Below, piece by piece: positions 1 to 6,721 of a stretch of DNA of 28,231 nucleotides. The notes beneath the pieces are model-generated. The model was given only the letters and a program-made list of their open reading frames with translations, had not been told where the DNA came from and made no database searches. Numbering within the stretch: the stretch's first letter is position 1; each line of letters begins with the position of its first letter. The stretch comes from a virus: positions 1 through 28,231 of IMG/VR virus record IMGVR_UViG_3300047326_000042; one strand, written 5' to 3'. The position numbers and the translations under genes are program-made.

Positions 1-373
1 CGGCGCCGATCGCGACGAGTTCGGGCGCGATGCCCTTCAGTAGTTCAAGTGATTCGCCGAACGCAAAGACGCGTTCCGTCGCCACGCCCGTCTCTAGTCC
101 AAGCGCGCCGAACGCGCGCGCCAACGAGTTCGTTGCGGCTTCGGCCCCGACCATCGATGCCGCAGTTTTTTCCTCGGCAGCGGCGTGCGTCGTGGCTGCT
201 GCGGCTGCCGTCGTGTGGCCTTGCGTCAGCGCCGCAAGCGACGCGTCCCCGGTCGCGGCGATCCGCGCGAGGTCCGCTTCCATCTTGACGAGGATCGCGT
301 CGACGCCGCTGAGCCCGGAGGCTGCGGAGTCCGCACCGCTCAGGGTCGCGGTGATGTTCAGGTTTTGATCCAT
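1..373 (-). CDS. Tape measure protein, N-terminal part (cut by left window edge)
   Basis: Open reading frame starting at an ATG at 373 and running off the left edge without a stop, so only about 124 residues are visible. The protein begins MDQNLNITATLSGADSA and is rich in Ala, Ser and Thr with long helix-prone stretches and no cysteine. That composition fits the start of a tail tape measure protein, which sets tail length by spanning the tail lumen. The main support is position: it begins immediately after the stop of the frameshifted tail chaperone (TAG at 376-374, then ATG), which is the standard order in siphoviruses. Function is inferred from context and composition; no diagnostic motif lies in the visible part. 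Confidence 0.75.
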   Translation of the reverse strand, partial: MDQNLNITATLSGADSAASGLSGVDAILVKMEADLARIAATGDASLAALTQGHTTAAAAATTHAAAEEKTAASMVGAEAATNSLARAFGALGLETGVATERVFAFGESLELLKGIAPELVAIGA

Positions 374-1233
374 CTACCGAACACCTCCGAGCGCTTTGAT
401 CCACGCAATGATTGGCTCGACGACGCGCGTAGCGCGCTCGCTTTCGAGCTTATAGGCCAGGTGAACGCGCAGCTCGACCTGTTCGATCGTAAGGTCATTC
501 CAGATCTGCTCGCGCGTTATACCGAAGTGCTGCCAAAGCAGCCCGAAGATGGCCGTCAGCCCAACGCCGCGGCCGCCCGTAAGTTTTTTCGGCGTTCCTC
601 GTACTCCGTCGCCGCTTCGCGCATACGGTTGAGCAAAAAGAGCGATGCCGCGATCGTGACGTCATCGCTCATCCCGAGCACGAGTTCGTCAAGCGACGGC
701 TGCGAGCGTCGCACCGTGAGGTCGTCGCCCTTCGCATCCTTGAGCGGTTTGCCTTCCGTGTCGAGGATCGTTTGATCCCACGGCTCGACATATTCCGCGA
801 GTTTCAAAAGAATCGAGCGCGCGAGTTCGCGGCACATCGGACGCCGAAGCGCGTGCTTGAGCGCCTCCCCGCTGCGCATGGCAGCCACCCGCGGATCGGT
901 CGCCGGCGGTGCGCCAGAGGCGAGCCCGCTTGCGATCTTAGCGGCTTCGGAAAGCACGATCTGCTGGAACGATTGCAGGTCTTCCATGATGCGACGATCG
1001 TTGACGTCCGCATACGAAAACTTCGTGCGCACCGCGATCGTACGATCGTGGCCGTCCGGCATCTCCAGGCGAAACGTCATCCGCTCCGGGTTCTCGATCG
1101 AGAATTGCACGTCGGGATCGTCGAGGTCGCGGCCGATCGCGGGCTTCGCCGCTTCGGCGGCAGTGAGTGTGCCGCCGCGCTGCGCTGCGAGTTTCTTGGC
1201 GCGCGCCTCGGCTATCTCTTTGCGGGTCGGCAC
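374..1233 (-). CDS. Tail assembly chaperone, -1 frameshift fusion (GT-type)
   Basis: The zero frame contains CGA AAA AAC TTA, an in-phase A AAA AAC heptamer (589-583). A -1 slip there bypasses the normal TGA (558-556) and reads 69 more codons: LTGGRGVGLTAIFGLLWQHF, then a charged helical stretch ending WIKALGGVR, stopping at TAG 376-374. The fusion would be about 286 residues. The extension has good codon use for this genome, no internal stop, and an aromatic/helical pattern like the T domain of known GT proteins, which binds the tail tube subunit. The shift itself is inferred from the signal and gene order. Confidence 0.85.
556..1233 (-). CDS. Tail assembly chaperone, short (G-type) product
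   Basis: A 225-residue protein starting at a GTG that directly follows the tail-tube stop codon (TAG then GTG). It contains a mixed alpha/beta N-terminal half and a helical C-terminal half ending EERRKNLRAAAALG. By analogy with lambda gpG, it would coat the tape measure protein during tail assembly and not be part of the mature virion. Evidence: it sits between tail tube and tape measure, and a perfect slippery heptamer near its 3' end leads into a 69-codon -1 frame extension that ends right at the tape-measure start. Sequence similarity to a specific family cannot be checked here, but the genetic architecture is diagnostic. Confidence 0.85.
   Translation of the reverse strand: MPTRKEIAEARAKKLAAQRGGTLTAAEAAKPAIGRDLDDPDVQFSIENPERMTFRLEMPDGHDRTIAVRTKFSYADVNDRRIMEDLQSFQQIVLSEAAKIASGLASGAPPATDPRVAAMRSGEALKHALRRPMCRELARSILLKLAEYVEPWDQTILDTEGKPLKDAKGDDLTVRRSQPSLDELVLGMSDDVTIAASLFLLNRMREAATEYEERRKNLRAAAALG
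583..589 (-). promoter_or_regulatory. Programmed -1 ribosomal frameshift slippery heptamer
   Basis: The minus strand reads A AAA AAC here in the chaperone zero frame (X XXY YYZ rule). GC-rich sequence follows (ACGGGCGGCCGCGGCG) and could form a stimulatory stem, for example GGCCGCGGCG with downstream GC runs; I did not fold it. Confidence 0.85.
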
Positions 1234-2490
1234 CTACCAGCCGAATCCGTTGGTGTCAATCAGCGCGATCGATAGGTCGTTGTTCGCGCCCGGCGCCGAT
1301 TCGGTCGCGGTGAAGTTTGCCGTCTGTTCGAGCGATCCCGAGACGACATGCGGAACGTCCGCTTGCGTGAGGTAGACGTTCGGCATCGTGAAACTCACGA
1401 GGAACCGGACGCCGTTCGTTGCGTCGGCGACGTCCTGGCAGCCCACGTTTAGCGTGAGGGGCACGCCCGGCACGAACGCGGCCGGCGACGTCGCGCTGTT
1501 CGAGCCCCAAAAGAGCAGGCGCGCGGCCTCGGACTCGAATCCCAACTTGAGCGAGCCCGAGACCTTGCGCGGCCCGAGCGGCCACCCCGTCGGAAAGCGA
1601 CCGGCACCGGCAGAGCGGCGCTTCTTGTCGATCTGATTGTTCAGCGTGAGATCCCACGAACGAACGTCGGGCGGCGACGTCGCGGTGCCGATCGATACGT
1701 TATTCAGCGACGTGGCCGTGCCGCTCGCTTCCATCGTCATCGGGTTCTTCGTCGACAGCGTCGGCGTCACGGGTGACGTTTGCTTGAGCTGATTGACGCC
1801 GACCCAGGTGTAGTCGATCTGGAGGTCTTTTCCGGTCGACAGCGCCACCTTCATCGTGTCGATGCAGCACCCGGTATAATCGAGATATTCCGAGAACGTC
1901 GTGTTCGAGGCCGGGAAGCCGTACTCCATTGAGAAACTCGGCAACTGCCGCAGGAGCCCGAACGTCAGCGATGTCGAGTAGGCCGTCGGCGAACTGAAGA
2001 TGATCGTCGTCCCCGAGCTGTGTGACGACGCGAATCCGCCGAACGAGAGCGTCAACGTCGTGCCGGAGATCGCGGTGATGGTCGGCTTGTTGGCGTCGCC
2101 GGCAATGCTGCATACGAGCCCGACCGTGAGGCCGGAGGCCGATGTGACGATCAGCGACGTCGAACCGCCGGTGTAGTTTGACGAGTTGGTCGTCGTCGCG
2201 ATCTGATACGAAACGGGCGCGCTTTGCGAGCCCATCGCGTAGGCCATGAGTTGCCCATGAATGTCCGCGAGCGTCGCGACGCGCAGCGACCCGGTGATCT
2301 CGAGCGGGCCGGTCGGCATCGGCCGCATACCCGCGGCGCCCACGGAACCCTCGCGCGCGATCATCGTGTTTTTGACCGACGGCGAGAACGCTTGGAGTTC
2401 ATGGAAGATCGTCGGCGCGGCGTAGGTCCCGAACGTCGTCTCTTTGCCGACACCAAAGGTGGCTAGTTCGCCTACCGGCGTTTGCATCAT
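1234..2490 (-). CDS. Major tail tube protein with inserted beta module
   Basis: A 418-residue protein, mostly beta with many Ser/Thr/Gly, starting MMQTPVGELATFGVGKETTF. A strong GAGGAGG ribosome site lies about 10 bases upstream. The N-terminal pattern (GKETTFGTYAAPTIFHEL followed by a PTGPLEITGSL stretch) is typical of long-tailed phage tail tube proteins, which polymerise as rings around the tape measure. Residues about 108-166 (GGSTSLIVTSASGLTVG to SSHSSGTTIIF) look like a separate beta insert related to modules in two other proteins of this window. It lies directly upstream of the tail chaperone, the expected place. Family assignment rests on order, length and fold-like pattern. Confidence 0.75.
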   Translation of the reverse strand: MMQTPVGELATFGVGKETTFGTYAAPTIFHELQAFSPSVKNTMIAREGSVGAAGMRPMPTGPLEITGSLRVATLADIHGQLMAYAMGSQSAPVSYQIATTTNSSNYTGGSTSLIVTSASGLTVGLVCSIAGDANKPTITAISGTTLTLSFGGFASSHSSGTTIIFSSPTAYSTSLTFGLLRQLPSFSMEYGFPASNTTFSEYLDYTGCCIDTMKVALSTGKDLQIDYTWVGVNQLKQTSPVTPTLSTKNPMTMEASGTATSLNNVSIGTATSPPDVRSWDLTLNNQIDKKRRSAGAGRFPTGWPLGPRKVSGSLKLGFESEAARLLFWGSNSATSPAAFVPGVPLTLNVGCQDVADATNGVRFLVSFTMPNVYLTQADVPHVVSGSLEQTANFTATESAPGANNDLSIALIDTNGFGW

Positions 2491-2520
2491 AGGTTAGTGG
2501 CCTCCTCGAGAAGTGTGCGG

Positions 2521-2901
2521 TTAGGACAGCTCCGACGGGTCGGGCGCGTCGACCTCGTCGTCATAGACCGTATCGGCCGCGTCGGCGGGGAGTTCGATGG
2601 GGACCTCGACGTTGGTCGCGTGTTCGCTGCAGCCGTCGAGGTTCGTGGCATACAGGTCGTGCTCGGCGGGATCGACGTCGTGCGACGCGATCGACGCGCC
2701 GCACGTGCAAGTGAAGTACGGATTGCGCCCCAGGTCGGCATCGATGAAGTTCGGGTTCCGCAAGAGCGCGTCGAACGCATCGGGGTCGTCGATCCTTTTC
2801 GTCTCGCCAGCCTCGAAGAAGAGGCAGCCGGTCGGCCAGAATGCCGGGCTCGCGATCATCGTTTCGCTCTGTCCGTGCAGCGGCCGGAACGTGATGTCCA
2901 T
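2521..2901 (-). CDS. Hypothetical small acidic protein between tail genes
   Basis: A 126-residue protein beginning MDITFRPLHGQSETMIASPA. A longer frame continues upstream to 3024, but the ATG at 2901 has an excellent GGGGAGG site 7 bases upstream and avoids overlapping the preceding gene, so I chose it. The protein has an internal FTCTCG motif and a further GCSEH, so a metal site is possible but not shown. Its C-terminus is strongly acidic (DAADTVYDDEVDAPDPSELS). It lies between the tail terminator candidate and tail tube and is probably a tail accessory or structural protein. I do not recognise a family. Confidence 0.7.
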   Translation of the reverse strand: MDITFRPLHGQSETMIASPAFWPTGCLFFEAGETKRIDDPDAFDALLRNPNFIDADLGRNPYFTCTCGASIASHDVDPAEHDLYATNLDGCSEHATNVEVPIELPADAADTVYDDEVDAPDPSELS

Positions 2902-2908
2902 GCGATGT

Positions 2909-2915
2909 CCTCCCC
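2909..2915 (-). promoter_or_regulatory. Ribosome binding site deciding the start at 2901
   Basis: GGGGAGG on the minus strand, 7 bases before the ATG at 2901. It supports the shorter start over the upstream in-frame start at 3024. Confidence 0.7.
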
Positions 2916-2924
2916 GAGAGCGGT

Positions 2925-3485
2925 TTAGCGGCGCGCGAGTTCGCCCCACACCTGAAACGTGCCGACGGCGAAGACGCGCGGCTGCGCATCGGTCGCGCGC
3001 GGATCTTCCCAGGCGTACTCCCAACTTGAGAGCAGCGTCCGCTGCGCCAATCCGTTAAGTTGAAAGTTCGCCTGATCGCGTAAGATCGGCCCGACGCCGT
3101 TGCCCTGGCCGTCGGCCGTGATCTGGCGCAGTTGCGTCATCGCCGCGTCCACCGTCACGAGTCCCGTCGCTTCGGCGACCGAAGCCACCGCTGCGATGAT
3201 GACGTGAAAGGTCGCCTCGAAGGCTTGGCGGCTCGTGCCGCTGACGCTGAACGTGCAGCGCTGCTGCTGCACGCCGATGCACGGGTAGTTCGGCCCGATG
3301 TCGGCGCTCTGGCGCACCTCGAGGACCGTTTGCAGGCGGCCTGCGATATTCGTTCCCGTGCCGGGGCCGTTGGGTCCGACGTTCATCTCGCTTGCGAGAA
3401 TCGAGACGATCGTGTCCCATATCTGCGCGACTTTCTCGTCAACTCCGACACCGGGCGGGCCGGGATTGGGCAGAATCACGCTCAT
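2925..3485 (-). CDS. Putative tail terminator / tail completion protein
   Basis: A 186-residue protein starting MSVILPNPGPPGVGVDEKVA. It has an N-terminal helix (VAQIWDTIVSILASEM), a central beta section (YPCIGVQQQRCTFSVSGTSR) and a C-terminal beta end (RVFAVGTFQVWGELARR). Length, alpha/beta layout and position just upstream of the tail tube fit tail terminator proteins, which cap the tail tube and join it to the head. The order connector, Mu gpG-like, terminator, tube is the usual one in siphoviruses. The start lies 8 bases after the stop of the preceding gene; no strong Shine-Dalgarno is seen, so coupling is likely. Could also be another minor tail completion protein. Confidence 0.5.
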   Translation of the reverse strand: MSVILPNPGPPGVGVDEKVAQIWDTIVSILASEMNVGPNGPGTGTNIAGRLQTVLEVRQSADIGPNYPCIGVQQQRCTFSVSGTSRQAFEATFHVIIAAVASVAEATGLVTVDAAMTQLRQITADGQGNGVGPILRDQANFQLNGLAQRTLLSSWEYAWEDPRATDAQPRVFAVGTFQVWGELARR

Positions 3486-3492
3486 CGTCGCG

Positions 3493-4008
3493 TCACCCGA
3501 TCAAAAAATAGCGGCGCAGAATATCGGTCGCGACGGTCGCGTTCTGCTGGTCGAGGTACAAGAACGGGCGCTTCGGCGCGCCTTTCACGCTTGTGGCGAA
3601 GACGTGCTTGCCGCGGATCGTAAACGCGAGCGCCTTCTTCGAGGTCGGGACGATCGGCGTGCCGCGGCTGCCGTAGATGCCCGTACCGTACTGCATGAGC
3701 GCACCGAGATTGTAGCCGTTGACTTGCACGTTCGAGCCGACCGTGATGTGCCGGTCGTCCGACTCGACCACGCTGCCCGAGCCGCCGACCGTGAGCGATC
3801 CGAGAAGCCGTCCCGTTGCGTGCAGGAGCGGCGTGCCCGAAAGGTTGGGCGCCCAACCGGGACCGCCCGCCTCGATTCGATCCTGCGCCGCCTTGAGAAA
3901 CGACGCGCCGACGCGCAAGAGGCCGGGCTCGGCGTTCGTCATTCGCGCCTGCACCGACGAGAGGTTTTTGCGCAGCGCCGTGAGACCGTCGACCGAAACC
4001 CTAAGCAA
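3493..4008 (-). CDS. Phage virion morphogenesis-like (Mu gpG / HK97 gp10-type) protein
   Basis: A protein of about 171 residues taken from a TTG at 4008, which overlaps the stop of the preceding gene. The frame stays open to an upstream ATG at 4095, but that would overlap the preceding gene by 95 bases and add an Arg-rich, non-protein-like segment. From the TTG it reads LRVSVDGLTALRKNL, the usual opening of this family (a short strand, DGL, then a helix). The middle has SFLKAAQDRIEAGGPGW followed by LHATGRLLGSL, and the C-terminus GAPKRPFLYLDQQN, all typical. These proteins act in head-tail joining or tail completion. The start codon is the least certain part. Confidence 0.65.
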   Translation of the reverse strand: MLRVSVDGLTALRKNLSSVQARMTNAEPGLLRVGASFLKAAQDRIEAGGPGWAPNLSGTPLLHATGRLLGSLTVGGSGSVVESDDRHITVGSNVQVNGYNLGALMQYGTGIYGSRGTPIVPTSKKALAFTIRGKHVFATSVKGAPKRPFLYLDQQNATVATDILRRYFLIG

Positions 4009-4342
4009 CGGTGCCGCTCTTGCTCTTAACGCCCTTGACGCCGACGATCGTTCGCGTCGTGAACGTCTGCACGCCCTTCGCTTCCCAGCGATCATTCTTC
4101 TCCAGGCGGATCAGAATATCGCCCTCCTGAATGTCGACGCCCGCCGCGAAGAACGCATAGCCCTCGAGTTCGACGAACGGTGCGCCCGGCACGGGCTGCT
4201 GCACGATGTTGCTTGCCGGCACATAGTCGCCAACGTAGGTGCCCTGCGTGACCATGACGCGCGTCGGTGCCGTCGATTGCCCTTGCACCGGCAGCAGGAG
4301 CTGCTGGCGCTGCACCTGCCACGTCGCGCGCAGTCCGGTCAT
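4001..4342 (-). CDS. Putative head closure / head-tail connector protein
   Basis: A 113-residue, mostly beta protein starting MTGLRATWQVQRQQLLLPVQ. It contains FFAAGVDIQEGDILIRL followed by a basic, Val/Thr-rich C-terminus. The pattern of a beta barrel with a GDIL turn near the end is common in head closure (stopper) proteins that seal the portal after packaging. Its ATG overlaps the preceding TGA (ATGA), so it is translationally coupled to the Mu gpF-like gene. Position between gpF-like and gpG-like genes agrees with a connector role. No catalytic motif is visible; the assignment is from context and fold pattern. Confidence 0.5.
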   Translation of the reverse strand: MTGLRATWQVQRQQLLLPVQGQSTAPTRVMVTQGTYVGDYVPASNIVQQPVPGAPFVELEGYAFFAAGVDIQEGDILIRLEKNDRWEAKGVQTFTTRTIVGVKGVKSKSGTVA

Positions 4343-5202
4343 CGCGCACCTCCGCTGTCGTCGTCGATCGGGTGGACGTGGCCGAACGTCGCGAGGTACT
4401 CATCGGCCGAATATCCGCCGCGCGCCGCGCGATCCTGATCGTCCTGCGTGCCGCTCCAATCGCCGAGGTCATCGTCGGCCGGTTGCAGTATGCACGCGCA
4501 ATTCGGGTGGAGTGGCGGCGAGTCGACGCCGACCGAAAAGTCGTCGCCGAGTTTGACGACCTCGCCGTCGACCTCCTGGCACTCATCGCAACAGTAGATG
4601 CCGCGGCTCGCGTTCCACTCGACTTGTTCGATCTTCGCGGCTTCGTACAGCGCCATGTTCCCGGCGTTTGCCGCCCGGTTGAGTTCCGTTCGCGCGACCA
4701 TCTTCGACCAGAACGGCGCCGGTATGCGCCGCGTGATCTCGCCGGCATCGTCAATCACGTGATAGCCTTCGGCAAAGATCGACTGAATATCGGCGGCGAA
4801 CTCGCGCGCGTGCGCGCCGCGAGCGATCGCATCTTGTAGGGCCTTGAGCAGCACTTTGCGCTCGCGATCGACGACCATGAAGCCGAGTTGCTTCGCGCTT
4901 CCGGTGACCTGCGCATACGCCCATCCGGGGAGCGTCTCGAAACTGTCCTCGAGGCGAAAGAGCTTCGCGCCGTTTCCGTAGCCCATTTGCGCCAGAAGCG
5001 TCATCGAGTCGATAAGCGCCGATGAATAGCCGACCGAGGTGAGTTTCGCGATGGCCTCTGAAATCGCCGAGATCTGTTCGGGCGTCAACTCCGGGGCAGC
5101 GACCCCGTCATCGTCCTCGCGCACGCGCGGCTTGCGCAGGCCGCTCCGCTTCCAGAACGACGCCTCGAATGCTACGCGCGCGGCGCGAAGGGCCTTCTCC
5201 AA
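4339..5202 (-). CDS. Mu gpF-like minor head protein (SPP1 gp7-type)
   Basis: The frame gives 287 residues from a TTG at 5202. Residues about 170-237 hold the Mu gpF core: ARTELNRAANAGN, then a strand, YCCDECQEVDGEVV, and PPLHPNCACIL near 229-239, with the paired Cys and His-Pro-Asn-Cys that mark this family. Members are minor head proteins, internal or at the portal, involved in head assembly or DNA injection. The TTG has no visible ribosome site, and no ATG, GTG or TTG occurs in this frame for 160 bases upstream. The true product may start at 5369 through a -1 slip on a poly-A run (see that entry), giving about 343 residues. Confidence 0.85.
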   Translation of the reverse strand: MEKALRAARVAFEASFWKRSGLRKPRVREDDDGVAAPELTPEQISAISEAIAKLTSVGYSSALIDSMTLLAQMGYGNGAKLFRLEDSFETLPGWAYAQVTGSAKQLGFMVVDRERKVLLKALQDAIARGAHAREFAADIQSIFAEGYHVIDDAGEITRRIPAPFWSKMVARTELNRAANAGNMALYEAAKIEQVEWNASRGIYCCDECQEVDGEVVKLGDDFSVGVDSPPLHPNCACILQPADDDLGDWSGTQDDQDRAARGGYSADEYLATFGHVHPIDDDSGGAR

Positions 5203-5369
5203 CTTCGGCGCGGCGCCGTTAATTGCGCGGACGTGGGCTCGTATGAATCGGCGTAGGTGTGCCGGGGGCCGCGCGACACTTTTTTTTTTGTGGCCGTCTC
5301 GCGCAAGAACGCTTGCGCTGCGGCGCGCGCTTCGGCGAGATCCTCGAAACCGTCGAGCCGAATCTTCAT
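5172..5369 (-). CDS. 65-codon ORF ahead of Mu gpF-like gene; possible N-terminus of it
   Basis: Starts MKIRLDGFEDLAEARAAAQA at an ATG overlapping the previous stop (ATGA), so coupled translation is likely. The first 30 residues form a sensible strand-helix unit with good codon use. After the A10 run the frame turns into an Arg/Pro-rich tail ending RRPFAPRA and overlaps the Mu gpF-like frame. In the -1 frame after the A run the sequence instead reads SVARPPAHLRRFIRAHVRAI, a natural helix leading into the Mu gpF-like protein. So this may be the real start of that gene rather than an independent protein. Confidence 0.5.
   Translation of the reverse strand: MKIRLDGFEDLAEARAAAQAFLRETATKKKVSRGPRHTYADSYEPTSAQLTAPRRSWRRPFAPRA
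5280..5289 (-). repeat. A10 homopolymer at a frame junction
   Basis: Ten consecutive A on the minus strand, read ACA AAA AAA AAA GTG in the 65-codon frame. It is both a potential -1 slippery site and a typical place for a sequencing or assembly length error. Confidence 0.9.
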
Positions 5370-5980
5370 CGGCCGGGCTGATACGACCGGATCACCGGCC
5401 CGGCAATCGTGAGGATCGGCTTCGAGCTGTCGGGGATCGGCGGCGTATTGATCTGCGTGCGCAACTCGGCGAGTTGCCGCTGGAGCGCCTGCGTCGCGGC
5501 GTTCCGATCGTTCTTGTATTGGGCTTCCGTCAGCGCGGAGAGCCGGTCGGGATTCGACAGAATCAGATTGATTATTTCGATTTGACAGCCGCGCAGCGTG
5601 TTGCCATCCGCCTCGATCGAGCCACCATACTGATTCGTGTTCCGCGTGAGGACGTTTTGCAGATCCGCATCGGCGAAGTTCGTCACCTGATACGATGCCG
5701 AGAGAAACGTGCCGTCGGCCGGCGGCGTCACGAACGTCACCTGGCCGCTCGTCGAGATGGAATACGCACTCGACGCGATGCCCGTCGTCACGCCCGAGAT
5801 CGTGCCGAAGAGCGCAGCCGGTGAATCCGCGTAGTAGACCTGAAATCGTTCGAGCGGCAAAAAGAAGACCGTCGTCACGCCGTCGGCCGTTCCGAGTGCC
5901 CGCGGCGACTCGGGCAGGACGCCGACGTTGCGCGGTTGGTCCTGAATCGCAAAGCGGACGTCAGAAACGGCGACGGACAT
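5366..5980 (-). CDS. Putative head-tail connector / adaptor protein
   Basis: A 204-residue protein starting MSVAVSDVRFAIQDQPRNVG, with AGGAG about 6 bases before the ATG. The first two thirds are beta-rich, containing DGVTTVFFLPLERFQVYYAD and VTFVTPPADGTFLSASYQ; this last motif is typical of a domain in phage head-tail or neck proteins. The C-terminal part is helical (LTEAQYKNDRNAATQALQRQ) and could pack against the portal ring. Placed after the capsid gene and an unknown, ahead of the gpF-like gene. Assignment as adaptor is from position and pattern only. Confidence 0.5.
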   Translation of the reverse strand: MSVAVSDVRFAIQDQPRNVGVLPESPRALGTADGVTTVFFLPLERFQVYYADSPAALFGTISGVTTGIASSAYSISTSGQVTFVTPPADGTFLSASYQVTNFADADLQNVLTRNTNQYGGSIEADGNTLRGCQIEIINLILSNPDRLSALTEAQYKNDRNAATQALQRQLAELRTQINTPPIPDSSKPILTIAGPVIRSYQPGR

Positions 5981-5989
5981 CGAGCGCTC

Positions 5990-6721
5990 CTATCTCGGGG
6001 GAATGTCGAGGACCGCACCCGCAAGCAGCGGGGCAGCGTCGAAGTCACGCGGCATGCCGACAATCGGCAAGTACCCGAACGGCACGAGTCCTTCGCGCCG
6101 AAGGTACAGCAGCGCCGATGCCTGGGCCGACGCGACGCGCAGCTCGATGTCGGGCAGCGGCCCATCGGTCACGACATTACGATCGGTAGGCTGCGCCGAT
6201 TCGCGCTCGACCTGCGCAAAGACGGCCGTCTCGACGTCCGCGAGCGTCTTCTCGACGCGCGCGACCGCCGACTCGTTGTGGGCGATGATCGCGGCGCGCT
6301 TGCGATCGACCTCTTCCCGCACCGCCGCCCCTTCGTTCGCGAACAGGTCGATCAGAATATCGGGCTTGGTCCCGTCCTGATTGTACCTGCGCGAGAACGC
6401 GACGCGGTGACCGGCGAAGTCGCGGCAGAAGTCGAACGTCGCGCCGGTCGTGTAGGCGACGTCCAGGCCGATCAGCCGCGAGATGAGATCGACGATATGG
6501 CGAGGCTTGGCCTTGCGCCGGTCGGGGTCGCTTGCGAAGTCCTCGGTCATCTCGACCTTGAATGTTCCGCGTTCGGGTGCGGTCCCGCGCGACGCCGACG
6601 CCGGCGCGGTGGAGGCGACACGCGGAACGACCACCGAAGCGGGATCGTCCGCGTGCGCCGGCACCACGTCTTCGTAGCGGGGAACTCGCGCTGGGACAGG
6701 GCCGCTTGCTTTTGCCGGCAC
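5990..6721 (-). CDS. Hypothetical protein immediately downstream of capsid
   Basis: A 243-residue protein from a GTG that overlaps the capsid stop by one base (TAGTG). The first 50 residues are Pro/Ala/Val-rich and probably disordered. Then comes a mixed region (RHIVDLISRLIGLDVAYTTG) and a long helical stretch about 130-170 (EGAAVREEVDRKRAAIIAHN) that could form a coiled coil. The C-terminus contains PFGYLPIVGMPRDFDAAPLL. A head or head-tail accessory role is likely from position. The start is uncertain because no ribosome site is obvious; a later GTG is possible. No family recognised. Confidence 0.65.
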   Translation of the reverse strand: MPAKASGPVPARVPRYEDVVPAHADDPASVVVPRVASTAPASASRGTAPERGTFKVEMTEDFASDPDRRKAKPRHIVDLISRLIGLDVAYTTGATFDFCRDFAGHRVAFSRRYNQDGTKPDILIDLFANEGAAVREEVDRKRAAIIAHNESAVARVEKTLADVETAVFAQVERESAQPTDRNVVTDGPLPDIELRVASAQASALLYLRREGLVPFGYLPIVGMPRDFDAAPLLAGAVLDIPPR

